Of a stretch of DNA of 64,000 nt, positions 47,194-59,586 are shown piece after piece. The stretch lies in the NCBI GenBank assembly GCA_027922465.2, contig BQMF02000021.1:248001-312000 (forward strand). Reading direction: 5' to 3'. Under the pieces are notes generated by a model. It did no database searches, was not told where the DNA came from, and worked only from the letters and a program-made list of their open reading frames with translations. The stretch comes from Turritopsis dohrnii (taxonomy: Eukaryota > Cnidaria > Hydrozoa > Anthoathecata > Oceaniidae). Position numbers and translations under genes: made by a program. Numbering within the stretch: position 1 is the stretch's first letter; the number at the start of each line of letters is the position of its first letter.

Positions 47194-47632
47194 TTTTTAT
47201 TTGGTCTTCTTTGCCATTTTGATCGTAGGATGTGCGTCCTAATGATTGGCTATTACCATTTGGTAATAACTTTGTAATACAGAGAAATGTGTCTTCTTCC
47301 GTAGTGCTCCAATGTATAGAATCATATCACTCTGAAAATGCATATTTCTGAAATCAACGACTGTTTGCAAAACACCGGCTTATTCTTCGATTGAACTAAC
47401 ATTGAGTTTCTTTACTTTATTGTTGCATTTCACAATCGCATTCTACAAGATATAAGTTTTTGTATAGAGGTTTTTACGATTTGAACCACAATGCATTGCG
47501 ATTTTAAAAAATTTTGGAAATCCGCCATGTTGGTAGACCTACCGCTTCGTTGATAAAAACAAACACTGGCGTTTACGCTGCAATTTGCTTTTGTTTTATT
47601 ATTTCATCGAATTCAATCTTATTGTCATTATG
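47194..47632. other. Short AT-rich stretch
   Basis: No gene seen; it leads to the SWIM pseudogene. Confidence 0.4.
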
Positions 47633-48200
47633 TCATCTTATTTTTCTTCTTTGCCTGTCACCGCTCGTAAAAGATATGAAGAAAAAATTTCTCTTATTGG
47701 CAGTCAAGATCCCTACCAAATCCCTGATCGAGAATGGAGTACTGACCCTGATACTTTCCCTCCTATTACATACATCGACATGGTCAACTATTTAGTTCTT
47801 GGACAAATTCCATTCTATAGCATGCAAGATTTCAAAAACTACAAGAGTTTGGAATCTTATGATCGTTTCTTGTCTGGTTGAATACAGAAGATTCAATCAT
47901 TTAACCACACTGTTGACAACAAAACTTTCATTGTTCTTCGGGCAAGGGTATTGCATAGTCAAAGGTTGAGTGAGAAACCAGTGTCTAGTTGGAATCATTT
48001 CCAACAATAATGGAGAGATTTCTTCATGCCACTGCACATGTATGGCAGGATTGGGTGAAAGCTGTTCTCATGTAGCCTCTGTAATGTTCTATGTTGAAGC
48101 TGTTGTTAGACTACAAGAGAAAAAAACTGTAACTGAAGAGCCTGCATATTGATTGCTTCCAACATCAAAACGAACAGTCAACTATGCTCCAATTAAAGAG
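47630..48200 (+). pseudogene. SWIM zinc-finger protein fragment (YqaJ-associated family)
   Basis: The frame from 47630 reads SSYFSSLPVTARKRYEEKIS, FPPITYIDMVNYLVLGQIPF and YKSLESYDRFLSG to a TGA at 47879-47881; after a frame change near 47985 it reads the SWIM motif CTCMAGLGESCSH (C-x-C-x7-C-x-H) and AYx at a TGA (48150-48152), then LLPTSKRTVNYAPIKEIDF. This order matches the N-terminal part of SWIM plus YqaJ-recombinase proteins that are multi-copy in many invertebrate genomes. Both TGAs fall where the family has Trp. No YqaJ nuclease domain follows. Confidence 0.7.
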
Positions 48201-48704
48201 ATTGATTTTACTTCATCGTCAAACCAAAAAAAGATAATGGATTCCAAAATCAATCATCCTTATTCGACTACGACATCTGAGAAAAAGAACCATCAATATT
48301 ATTTTCAGGTCCAAGCACAAATGACCATTACTAATGTGAAATCATGCATTTTTTTTGTTTGGACCGAAAAGGACTATTTCTTGGAAAACATACCGTTTGA
48401 TGAATCATTTTGGCTATCTCACTTGGAAAAATGCAGTACCTTCTTTCATTCCGTTATTCTTGTGGAACTTGTCGGCAAACATTTTAGTGAAGCACCACAA
48501 GAAGCTGTTTCCACCGACCATGACTATGCTCTCCCTTGCTCAACAAATCAATGATTATTCCATCATGATTATGCTTATCCTTGCTCTATGGAAGAGTGAA
48601 TATCAAGAAAAACGGCTATTTTTATAGCCACAATTATGAAAAAACATTACTTTTGGCTTATTTTTAGTAAAAAAACTATTATTATTCAAACTTACTATAC
48701 TTAC

Positions 48705-48775
48705 ATCCTGGTCGTCTAACTGGTAAGACCCTTGTGTTAACCACAAGTAATCTAGGTTCAATCCCTGGTCAGGGC
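48705..48775 (+). tRNA. tRNA-like gene or pseudogene, anticodon possibly UAA
   Basis: 71 nt fold as acceptor (six of seven pairs), D-arm (gtct/agac), anticodon arm (cttgt/acaag with loop GUUAACC) and T-arm (ctagg/cctgg, loop UUCAAUC). The loop would place UAA as anticodon, which reads Leu, but a Leu tRNA should have a long variable arm and this has four bases. A tRNA-derived SINE head or pseudogene is at least as likely. Confidence 0.45.
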
Positions 48776-49315
48776 ATACATCAACCAACCTGATTTCTAA
48801 TAAAATATTGCCAAAATAATGTTTTTTTTTAATATGTGGGCTATGAAAATAGCCATTTTTTTCTTTAGACATCTTTGATCCAATTAACCAGCTACTGCAT
48901 ACAGATGACAGAAGCTATTAGCTATTCCTCTTGTTGTTTCAATCTCTTTTCCACTAAGTTAACCTTGTGGTGTGATGCCAATGAGATATTTGACAGTATT
49001 GTGATGCTTGTAGTTTGACCAGGTTTGTGCCCTTGCATAAAGGTTTGATGGTCTTTTAATGAATACTTCGAAACAATCAATAATTGCAACAACTTTACGA
49101 CCAAAATTTTCACGAAAAACCATTGGCATTGACTTAACTAAATAAATAAACTGATAATTTTACAGCTATTTCCATATCCCTTTCAAATACCCTCTTCTTT
49201 CTACCAATACACCTTTCATACCTGGCAAGACTACTATGACCAACAACACTACTACCACTACTAACAGCTCTTGTTTAGTATTCAGTTAACTTCTTAAGTA
49301 TCAAAACTCAACCTC
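48776..49315. other. Intergenic stretch without recognised gene
   Basis: No supported ORF. A minus ORF at 48922-49113 is short, with no domain. Confidence 0.4.
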
Positions 49316-49556
49316 GAACCCAGGGTCTCTTGCCTTTTCGATGTACGGATGGCGGCATATAGCGTTAAGACAAGAGACCCTGGCTTGGAGACTGATCAAA
49401 ACTTTTATGAAGTGAAGGTATTCACAAAAAAACCTCGAAACGATATTCCTCTCGCTATTCCGATTACATTCACTTTGGGCTTCTTGCCTTTTTTGATATA
49501 TGATATTTTGCCGCCATCATCCGTAAATCGAAAAGGGAAAGAAGCCCTGGGAACGA
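49316..49556. mobile_element. Foldback MITE-like sequence (CCCAGGG ends)
   Basis: The left arm cccagggtctcttgcctttt plus cgatgtacggatggcgg is inverted on the right as ccgccatcatccgtaaatcg plus aaaagggaaagaagccctgg. The plus ORF 49349-49633 starts inside the left arm and crosses the element, so I do not call it a gene. Confidence 0.55.
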
Positions 49557-50320
49557 AATTGCTGCAGATGCTATCCAAGAAAAAGGTCTCCTCCTTTGCC
49601 CCTGATCTGATTTTGACTGTTCATAGTAGCTAAGGAGCCTTCAAGCTTCACTGTTTTGTGTCACTGTATCACGTGCACAACATATCATCACATCAAACCA
49701 AAACGAGTTTTCATACTGGGTGTAGAATTGAACCAGTCCCAGTTGATCCGAGACAGATCGCGAAAAAAAGTTGAAAAAAGTTCGACTTTCATTTGGGTCG
49801 CTTTGGATCTTCTATGCACGTTGCATAGAGAAGTGGAAACCCAGCTTTACTCGCCCATAAACGGAATATTCTGTGAAAAACTGGAAAACATAAAAAGTGA
49901 ACATAATACATATAATTAATTACACAAATGAGAGAAAAACTAGTTACCAATAACCAATAAAATACTTTCTCTAAAAAGAAAACCTCCTTCTTCTCTGCAC
50001 AAAAGCTATCATGATGCGGAAGAAGCCACAGCAGGGAAGGGCGCTCACTCAACAATGAGGGTGAATGGGCGGTGGGCGTTTGTTCCCTAAGCAACATCTT
50101 ATAATTGGCTATATTTGATAAATTACTCTTACCAAGAATGAAGAACACTTTTCATGGACAAACATCTGTAATTTCTCTCCCCTTCGTTCATTCTGTACTT
50201 CTCCTGTAGTGCATTGGGCGCATCTTTTGGGCGTGTGTTTGGAACGAGCATGATTGAAAGTACACCCTAGCCACGCTGAATACCATCTGTGTTGTTTGGT
50301 TGTTGAAGCTGGTCCGCTAG
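49557..50320. other. Upstream region of the PDI-like gene
   Basis: The first exon with the ATG should lie here or upstream but I could not identify it. The ORFs 49656-49919 and 49789-50148 overlap on opposite strands and show no domain. Confidence 0.4.
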
Positions 50321-53300
50321 ATTCTCTTTGTCAACAATCATTTTGGCTTTCTGTGTTACTTACTACCTTGCTGATCATGTCTTGAATTTGAATAACGACA
50401 ATTTCGACACATATGTTATGGATTCAAAGAAAAATGTCTTGGTAAAATTTTATGCACCTTGTGAGTAAATTTTACCTTATATATATATTTGTCACCTTTT
50501 AATTTATATTTTTACATTTGAATTTCCCCGATCTTATCCTTCTTTTCCTAAAAAATCAGCCTACTGAAAAAACGAACAAAGAAGCAACAAAAAAGTTCTT
50601 TTCTGTGTGTTATATACTGTAAAACGATTGAAAAGAAAAAGAGAAGATTGATCAGCTCCCTTCTCATAAATCCTCCTATGTAGATGCATAAAGAAACCCC
50701 TTATCAATCGATCTACACTTTCACAGTTTGTAGTCACTATAAAACCATATGAACTGAACCATTTATGTCCTGTGCAAAAAGATATATAAAGTCAGAAATC
50801 GCTAAATTGCAAGTTTATAGAATGTGTCAATAGTTATGGGAGTGGACTGCAATAAAGCTGGTTCATACACCCTGCACCCTACTTGACCATTGATGTTATT
50901 ATCATGGTTATTAATATTTCAGGGGGCTTTTTTTACGTGCCGGTAAAAGCTGACTTCACTCCGAGCAAAACATTGCATTAATTTTCTCGCTTTCCATCAC
51001 CGAAATCATTATATCTTGCGTACTCCTACGCTGTTATTAAAACATAGTCTCACTAAAACTTCTGCGCGATGAGCGTTGCCGTTTGTTTCCGTTTATCCTA
51101 TCTTACTTCCAAATATGTCTCAAAACTACCTTTTAAAACAAGTGACCAATATTGTAGCAATAGCAAAAACCGAAAAACTGCATTCGTAAATGGCTTTGTT
51201 AAATTTGCTTTAGGTTCTTCGAGAATAACTCGAAAGCTTGTAAAAATAACATTTCATAAAAAACTACATTGTTACTTTTACAAGCTTTCCAGTTGTACCC
51301 TTCGTCGTATATATGCATAGATAAAGATTATATTTTTTTTATTATGGTTGCACCTTGTATTTTAGTTTTATAACTATTTGGGTGTCCCATCCGTCTTTTT
51401 GGCGGTAAATATATTTTGCTAGCCGCCAAGGCGGCGTCGCTCGCCGCCCATGTCCACCTGCTCTGTATCACTGTATCAATAAACGTCAAATTTCCTTATA
51501 AACGGCTCGTACAACTTGTGTTCAACCAGAAGCAGATTCGAAGTCACAACCTCTGGTAAAACCAATCTTTTATCAGTGTAACAATACACTCAAAACGTAT
51601 AGAGAGAAAACTTCAACTTTTTATTAACTTTTGTTTTAAACAAGTTACGCGCTCTAACATGGGTGCTATCAAACGTAAGGGGGAAATGGTTTCTCTTCTT
51701 AAAAAGATCACACGGGAGGAGAGAATAAAAGGCACGTGCTAAATGAATAAAGTGAATAAAAAAAAACGTTCGATCCGATTAAAATAGATTAAAAGAAATC
51801 GATTAAAAGAAATTAAGACAACTAGCAAAAAAAAATATTTTGCATCATGATACTCTTTTTTTACCTATCGGTTTTTAAACATTTTGATTGCTCGAAAAAA
51901 AGTTCATCCGCCTCAGACAGTCAGGCAAGGATACGTTAGGATACACTGGTAAACCGCACATGCTGCCACGTTCTGCCACTGCTGCTTTATGTCCAAAATG
52001 TTTAATCAGTTAGTTTCTTTGTATTTAGTTGATGTATTGTTTTCAAAGCCAAGTCAACGTGGAATATAAAACTAACAATAATAATAAAAACAAAACGTTA
52101 TTCCTATTAGTTCATCAGCCCAAAACAGTCACGTTCGATTGGGGGTTGCAATGTATTTGCTTCGAACTCACGTCGCACACACAAAAAGAATAATTTCGCT
52201 CACAACTCAATCTACCATTTTGCGTGATTTACAGACAAACAGACAAACGGAGAATCGGCTATTAATATATAGATTCAATTCAAATTCAATTCAAATAGAA
52301 TGTCAGTATGTCTCAGAAGACTAGATAAATGATTCAAAAACTTTAATAAAGTTGAGTTGTTGTATCGAGACTGCAAGCAATGGTTCACATGTTGGCCAAA
52401 GCTAAATTTTTAGGACCTCTCCCAACACCAATGTTGCCTATTGTTGTTCTATCCAACATTGAAGATGGTTGGGTCAAGAGGCCCCCCTACAATGTTTACA
52501 AAAGATTTGGATGTGGTGTATATATATATAATAATCTTTATGCTGACAGGAATGCATGCAGAAATTGGCCTTCACTTGACAAAAAATACATTTTTAATAG
52601 CTAATGATTGAGATATATCAAAACAGTTTATACACGTTATCATGGAATTCATCAAAAGAACTAAAACTGAAGAGTAAAATAATTTAAGCAAGCTAAAAGG
52701 CTAAAGTCTTACAATCAATTTCAGAAGTACTTTCAGGAGCTCCAGTCGCTATTTCCATGTTTACCTAAGAAATTATACGCAAAAAACAAAAACATTTTCA
52801 GCCTAAGCAGTGCTTTTGGTGTCTACGAATTTTAGAAAGCCACTGATATTATAATGATGATCTACATACAGCAATGTCTGTTTCATTATATTCCACTGGG
52901 TCCATGACAATAGGATTTTGTTTAACCAGATATATACTAATTCTAAAGGTATACAAAACCTTTTGTAATACAAAGTTTAATTTAACGTAGCCTTATTCCA
53001 TCTGCGCTGTTTGTACCCACATAATTAATATAAAAAAGAACTTTATGGCATATGTGTTATTATATGTTGTTGTGTGAATAATGCACACATTTTCACTGCG
53101 CTGAAATGTGTGGATTTCACATAAAGAACATAATATTTGTGGCTGACATAATATCAGTAAAATATCAATAACCATAGCCAATTTTTCATAACAAAAAATA
53201 TAAGATTTAACTTTTTAAATGTGTATATGTACTTACATTCTCGAAACAAACTTCCACACATTACATCACACGAGGAGCAGTTTGTGTTTTCGCTCTCATT

Positions 53301-56300
53301 CTACCATTATGAGAGATGAACGGAATCAGCCAATTAAACTAGTCCAAATGACGAAATGGTACTATTTTTAGTTACAGTCGACCTTGTCCCAAATCGATAG
53401 CCGAACTGTGTGTATCTGTCCAGTCATTATAATTGAATCTTCTTTATCATTCTCCACATCTCCTTTTATAAAAGTTGACAGGCATTCTACCTTCACTGAA
53501 ATAGATATGACCTTATAAAAACAAATATTTCTAAGCCTTCATTTATTTCATCAAACTGAACAATGAGTTCAAAACTGTTCATGCAGCTTAGGGAAATCTT
53601 TGAACAAGCCAGCTGTTTCTAGGCCTTATGTTCTTATCCTTTGTTATTTAAAGATAAAAGGTTGCTGGAAATTTGAAATTTGAAATTTGAAATATGAAAA
53701 CGCTACATAATTGTCATTATTACCAGGTCTGAACCAGGCTTTAAAGATTTTGATTTAACAGAAGCCTGTTTTTTACGGTCATTTTGTGGATAAAATAGAA
53801 AACTGCATTGCAAGCAGTTTATTTTGCTTTCTTCTTATGAATACAACTAACAAGTCCCTAAATGACCTTTTTGTTTCCAATCAAGGAATAAAAAATGATG
53901 TCTCAATAAAGTGACCTTATATATGTCGTCATCATGCAGATATTTTGATAAAAAAAATTTAATTTAGGGTGTGGTCATTGTAAAAGTCTTGCTCCTACTT
54001 ACGAGAAGGTCGGAAAAGCATTTCAAAGTGAACCAAACGTAAGTTAATTCCTTCTTCAATGCCGATAAGGATCTCTTTGCTTGAGCTCCACTATAAGATT
54101 GCTCTTCATCATGTTTATTATTTTCAATTTTTCCAGTAGAATTACTTGATTTTTCCTTCCTTGTTTAGTGTATCGTGGCTCGTATGGATGCAGATAGTCA
54201 AGGAGATGTAGCATCCAGGTATCATAATTGATTTCACTTTATCAGCTATTACTAATTATGGTTACGAATTATAAGTAAATGTAATCTGCTAATTAACTAT
54301 AGCTTCCTATATAGGACTTTAAGTTTCATGGTAGGCAGCAAACATTATTATCCCATTAGGCAAAACCATTATTGAAATATTATAGTGTATTTGTTTCTAT
54401 AGAAATGCACTCATTTGCAGTGTATTTTCAATTCACTGGGATATTTGAACAAGTTCCAAACATGTCTTTCATTCCACAAAAACCTTCAACCTGCTTTCAG
54501 CTTGATTTCATTCTTTTATATATGTGAGGTCTTTTTTTGGGCTGTTTGGGCTTTTAGGGTTGAAGACTTTGTGTTTATATTCCTGGTAATTATATCACAA
54601 TATATACTTTTGTTAGGTTTGGTATCAGTGGTTATCCAACAATCAAATTTTTTCCAAAAGACAATAAAGAGGGTGAAGAAGTAAGTCAAATCATTTAAAA
54701 GGTTTTTTTGATTGGCTGACATTATGAGCATTGAAAACCCATCAACATGTTGTGGAAGTGTATTGGGAGTTTATCGAACGTACTCCTGTGCTCCTTTGTT
54801 CACTGTAATTTATGATTTAGGTCATTGCCATTGTGTGGGCATTATGACACAACCCGAATTAACAAAACATTTAGAGTTGTGAAATCAATGTTTTGTTGAA
54901 GTACTTCGTGAAATGATGGGAGAACCAATAAAAAAGAAATCTATATAAGTTTACTGGTTGATCTTCACAGGAAAAGGCTGTGGTTTCTATAATTTAAACA
55001 AGAAGCCACTTGACTTGAAGACTTCAGGACGTAACACAACGATACAGATCTCGTTTCAAAAATGGAAACTTGCCGAATTGCCAAATTACGGTCAAATCTA
55101 ACAAAATGACTGGCAAATTCAAAATCAACATCTTCCATTTGTGCTTTGTACAGATTTTTAAGAATATTAAAGAACTTTTGAAATTTGGTACAAATTTGGT
55201 CCAAATTGTTCATTTTTGGTCAAATCACACAAAATGACTGTCAACTTTGAAATCAGCACCATTCAATTGTGCTCTGTGCAAAAGTTCATAAAAAACGAAA
55301 AACTTTTGAAATTTCCATCAAATTGTCTAATTTTAGTCAAATCTGACCAAAATCATTGTCAAATTGGAAATCAACATCTTTCAAATGTGATCCGTGCAAA
55401 TCTTTATGAAAATTGATGAATTTTCGAAATTTGGTCCAAATTTGGCCTAAATTGTCCAATTTTAGTCAAACCTGGCGAAATCATTGTCAAATTCGAAACC
55501 AGCACCTTTCAATTGTGACCCGTGCAAAATTTCATGAAAATTGAAGAACTCTCGAAATTTGGTCCAAATTTGGCCTAAATTGCCCAATTTTAGTCAAAAC
55601 TGGCGAAATCATTGTCAAATTCGAAACCAGCACCTTTCAATTGTGCTCTGTGAAAAAATTTCATGAAAATTGGCCAAATGGAAGTCCGAATTTGGCCGAA
55701 TTTGCGAATTCTGCAACGATGTCATGTAAACGCTGCACGAAAACGCTCATAACTTGGAGTAGTAGTAGTAGGAGGAGGAGAAACCACGGCTATTTTAAAT
55801 ACTTTACTCCACCATGGGTGTTCTAAAGTCAACAAGAAAATATACCCTAGGCTTATGCACGTTTTAGTATTGTATGGCAGAAGTGAAGAGGACTTTATCA
55901 GTTATTTGAATGATCGCTGTGGCACCAACCGTGTTTCTGGTGGTGGAATAAATGACCAGGTAGATTTTTTGTTCTTTTCCCATAAAAGTTGTCTGTTTTT
56001 TTATTATTATTATTATTGTTTGCCCTGTGTTTGTTTACTATAACTTTAGGCTGGAAGAATTGATGCTTTTGATAAAGTTGCCAAGAATTTCATTACATCT
56101 CCGGTACATATTGTTCATATTGTCTTGTTGTTCTTTCACTGCTGAAATTACGGAAAACTAAAAATTTGATACCAAAAAAAGTTTAAAAGTTGAACAAGTA
56201 AGTTGGTATGACAGAATTATCAACTTTTTACTGTGTTGTCGTAAAATTATTCTATTAATTTTTATTTTTGATAAGCTCTTCAAATATCTGATTGCAAAGT

Positions 56301-56786
56301 TCAGTTCTATCCATCAAAATTGCTTACTCAAATGACACAAGGATGCTAAAAATTTCTTTCAAGTATAAGGCAACTGTGTTCACACATTCTATGTATGAAT
56401 GTCAAAAAAAAACCTGTTTCTTTTTTAGGACAAAAGGCAGTCTATTACATCTGATGTCACTCGAACCACAGACGGAGAATCTGATCCTGAGTATGGTTAA
56501 TTGATCTTTTGATTTCTGTATCGACTGTTTGACCTTTATTTGAAAATATGAGGAGAAAATGATGGAACATAAAGGACATTTATTCATGTCTCCTTTTTTT
56601 TCTGCTTCTCGAACTTCCTTAACCTTCGGTTTGTTTTCATGTCAGTGTTGGTCTGTATTTTATTCATTCTTTCAACAACTAGTTACAAGAAATCTGGTGA
56701 GTACTACGTGAAGGTGATGAAGAAGATCCAAGAGAAAGCAAAAGGTTATGTAGCGAAAGAGATTTCAAGATTGCAGCGAATGTTAG
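50321..56786 (+). CDS. ER protein disulfide isomerase with thioredoxin domain and ERp29-C-type domain (partial)
   Basis: Family role: forms and shuffles disulfides in secreted proteins in the ER. Exons seen: 50321-50460, 53968-54038, 54169-54218, 54617-54680, 55868-55959, 56050-56103, 56429-56490, 56683-56786. They read a hydrophobic signal-like run, NNDNFDTYVMDSKKNVLVKF, the active site YAPWCGHCKSLAPTYEKVG (Trp codon split by the intron), MDADSQG, FGISGYPTIKFFPKDN with the cis-Pro, then YGRSEEDFISYLNDRCGTN, and an alpha-helical end (YKKSGEYYVKVMKKIQEKAK) like the C-terminal domain of ERp29 and of plant PDIL2/fungal ERp38. Only one thioredoxin domain is seen. Problems: no in-frame ATG in the first exon, exon 4 to 5 needs one base to keep frame (64 and 92 nt), and no last exon or KDEL-type end is found. 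A DIRS element begins 1.45 kb downstream, so the tail may lie beyond it. The gene may be real with unmodelled parts, or decayed. Confidence 0.75.
51421..52274 (+). mobile_element. ~0.9-kb dispersed repeat, copy 2, in PDI-like intron
   Basis: It matches 26819-27706 from agccgccaaggcggcgtcgc to the tail gagaatcggctattaatata. It lacks the (GACA)n expansion and has small indels (27170-27190 region). It lies in the first long intron of the PDI-like gene. Confidence 0.85.
52275..53967. other. PDI-like gene intron, rest
   Basis: No further exon is recognised. ORFs 52380-52604 and 52993-53181 have no domain I know. Confidence 0.4.
55110..55690. repeat. Tandem repeat of ~115-bp units in PDI-like intron
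   Basis: Four to five units with gtccaaatttggcctaaatt, gaaaccagcacctttcaatt and gcaaaatttcatgaaaattg. Related to 35370-35640 in inverse orientation. It ends 180 bp before the out-of-frame fifth PDI exon, so it may have displaced exon sequence. Confidence 0.8.
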
Positions 56787-56949
56787 GTAAACTTGTTATG
56801 GCAATTCTTATCTCCACCCACCAGTGGAGGTAGTACACCCTTGCTCTGAGTTGACAGTCCCCACCCAAACCCGTGCTCCGCCCAACTTTGGAGGTCGTGC
56901 ACCCTTGCTCTGCGTCACCATTCCTACCCAAACCCATGTTCCACCTTTC

Positions 56950-57507
56950 AGGTAACTGGTAATACATACTGGAAATGTTACATAATTTTGTTTGAATGAC
57001 TGAGTTTATGATACACAAACACATTATTATTTTTCTCAGTTGTTTAGCGTATGCAGCAGCCATCGTGATTATACTATTTTTAGGGAAAAGTTTTCCATAT
57101 CCATGTTGTTTTTAAAGCACAAATATCTGGTAGCTATTTGTAGCTACAGTTCGGCATAATGTTTTTGGTTCAAAATGACTCTCTGGTTTTGAATTTAAGA
57201 AGTTTAAAAGGATCCTATGTCTAAAATGATATGAATAAATATGTTAGAGCTCAAACAGTTGTTTAACAAGCCTCTTGCTCCTTCTTGGTATGAAAGGAAG
57301 GTAACACTCGTTGTATTAGTTGCACAGACCCCATTCAAAGGAAAATTTCTAACCAGGCGGGGTTTGAACCCACGGCCTAGGAATTCTAGACCAATCGACT
57401 AACAACTGAGTTACCTGTTCATAGTGTTCAATCTTTATTATCGACATGTAACTAACTACACGATTTTTTTTATAAGCAACTGTTGATTTTGATCAGAACT
57501 CAAGTTG
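56950..57507 (-). mobile_element. Long SINE-like repeat with tRNA-like head, copy 2
   Basis: It matches 25917-26540. Its tRNA-like part (57352-57418, minus strand) reads ccgtgggttcaaaccccgcc, a T-arm that pairs fully, plus a ggtctag/ctaggcc anticodon-arm hairpin and five of seven acceptor pairs. This copy is 66 bp shorter than copy 1 through internal deletions. Confidence 0.75.
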
Positions 57508-57659
57508 CTTAATTTTAAAGGCGAAATCCCTTCTCAAGTTGCTCAACTAGTTGTTTAACGTTCCTAACTTATGAAAACGAAAAGATGTTTATGTTACAGG
57601 GATTGTGATAAATTCGGGGATGATGCATATTAACCAGGCATTTTAAATAATGCTCAATA

Positions 57660-57690
57660 GGTTTAGGGTTAGGTTTAGGGTTAGGGTTAT
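57660..57690 (+). repeat. Interstitial TTAGGG-type repeats
   Basis: About four units of (g)ttagggtta / tttagggtt sit between SINE copy 2 and the DIRS element. They match the animal telomere motif but are too few and too far from a chromosome end signal to be a telomere. Confidence 0.7.
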
Positions 57691-58235
57691 TATGCATAAT
57701 AACCGGGGAATATGCATAATTCCCAATTTATCATATCCCCGTAACATATATACAACAACTTTATATGCAACAGTGGTACTATTGAAAATGTAAGAACAAA
57801 ATACAACAAGAATAAAAAAACAAACTACAAAGGATAAAATCGTGCCCATGTCTTCTTAAATCGTAAACAATATACATATGATTATAAAGTTTTTGTATTT
57901 ACTTATTTATTTACTGTTGAAACTGAGTTATTACAATATGTATTTATTTATAGAGGCTAATTTGAAGCATAACAATATTTTTAGTTGCTTAACCAGTTAA
58001 GCTGTCAGTACTGGTGTTGCTTTATTTACTTACCAAAACGAGTACCGTTGCTTATAAAGGGAGTTCCTTATAACATGCAACATTATCGTGTAATGTTGCA
58101 GAGAAATTCATCTCAAATACTTCAAAATTTAGGATTTTATTTCACAAAATAGAAACAAACGATCTAATACGGGAGTATAGCCCGATCTCGCATCGAGGAA
58201 TCCAAGCTATGGCATATAGCTTAAAGCTATTGCTC
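57691..58235. other. Flank upstream of the DIRS element
   Basis: No gene seen. The outer part of the left inverted terminal repeat may begin here (around 58165), but its partner lies outside the window. Confidence 0.4.
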
Positions 58236-58390
58236 ATAGCCACCGACAACCTCTTTAAATCTTTCTCGCGGAAGTATCAGGACGTGTTTAGTAACCGCAA
58301 AAATGTAAGTTATTTTAATCTTCAAAAATCAATGCAATCTTGTCATAAAACTATGTAATTCAAACTGATTCTTCGAGACAAATAATAAAC

Positions 58391-59280
58391 ATGTTGTCTA
58401 AGATGCGTTTTTCTAATTTTTTCCTAAGAATGAGTACTATTCAAGCATCTGAAGAATCTACCTTAGTTGAGACTGCTTCAACATCTATGGATCAAGTCGA
58501 GAGTCCGTTGAACGCAGAAGCCAGACCGAAGGACCAAAATCAGGATCCGTCTCTGCCAATTAATCGTAAAAGTCCAATAAACGAAAATCTTGAGAATGTT
58601 CCAAGGAAAATCAGTAAGGTGGAACGATTTGATATATCCGATAAGGACAAGGCCAACGCTTGGGATATAAAAACTGTCTTAGCGGAATATGCTATTAAGC
58701 AAATGAACTCTTACATTCCGGACAGTGATGTGAAGGATGAGATTCTTTATCAGTATCCCATTCCCGATAATTTGAACAACAAAAAGGAGATGGATGCAAA
58801 TATTAAATCCTTGCTACTTGAGATGAAAGCCAAAGAAACACTATCTCTTGATAAAGCATTCAGTTCGATTCAGGACAAGGTATCCAATGTTTTTGGCCCC
58901 CTTTCGCAAGTGTGGGAATTCTTAGAGATGCAGAAAGATAATGCTGTTGAGCAAACTTCCAGTATGAACGAAAGTGATATGACTGACGAAGTTACTGAAA
59001 TGCTTAACACAGCAAAAGACTGCTCCAGACTGATGGATATGACAGTCACCCTACTTGGCCAGGCCTTCAATGCAATTTCTTATTATCGACGCCCTAATGT
59101 CCATTCTCAAAGGCGACAAGTCCATGGTGAAGGACATAATGAAGGAAAATAAGGACATTTTACAAGAGGACATCTCCAATCGTCTCTTTGGGGAGAAATT
59201 TGATGAAAAAATGCTCGAATTTGTGAAGTTAAAGAAGAAATCAAAGGAATTCTTTAATATTATGGATGGGAAAAACAAAC
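58391..59280 (+). pseudogene. DIRS gag-like ORF, frameshifted
   Basis: The ORF 58391-59152 (253 codons) and its continuation in the next frame (from ~59085) read WDIKTVLAEYAIKQMNSYIP, PIPDN, then LKGDKSMVKDIMKENKDIL and LFGEKFDEKMLE. This is the pattern of DIRS ORF1 (nucleic-acid-binding Gag-like). The frame change lies near ISYYRR/PNVHSQ. Confidence 0.65.
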
Positions 59281-59586
59281 AATCGTCCTATCAGCCAAAA
59301 TTGGGTTTGAACCAGCAGCCCTTTCGTGGGGAACCCTTCCCCAGCTCAAGTGGAAGGGGACAAAATTTTTTCAACAACTACCAAGGCAACCGATCCCAAA
59401 GTGGAAATAACAGAATTGGTAAGTCAAACTTCTTTTTCTCATGTAATGACAAATTCGGTTCCAGTTCTTTCAGTTCAGGACTATCCAAAAGTTCACAGAT
59501 TGGTGAGAAACTTGTTTCCGGTCAGGATAAGTCAGGGCATACCACTGGCCGGAAGAGTAAATTTCTTTCTCGAGAACTAGAAAAAG

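Noticed and set aside
49349..49633. 94-codon plus ORF with a hydrophobic segment
   Set aside because: It begins in one arm of an inverted repeat and runs through the loop; no domain or splice context.
57660..57690. Telomere
   Set aside because: Only about four TTAGGG-like units, with genes and elements on both sides.
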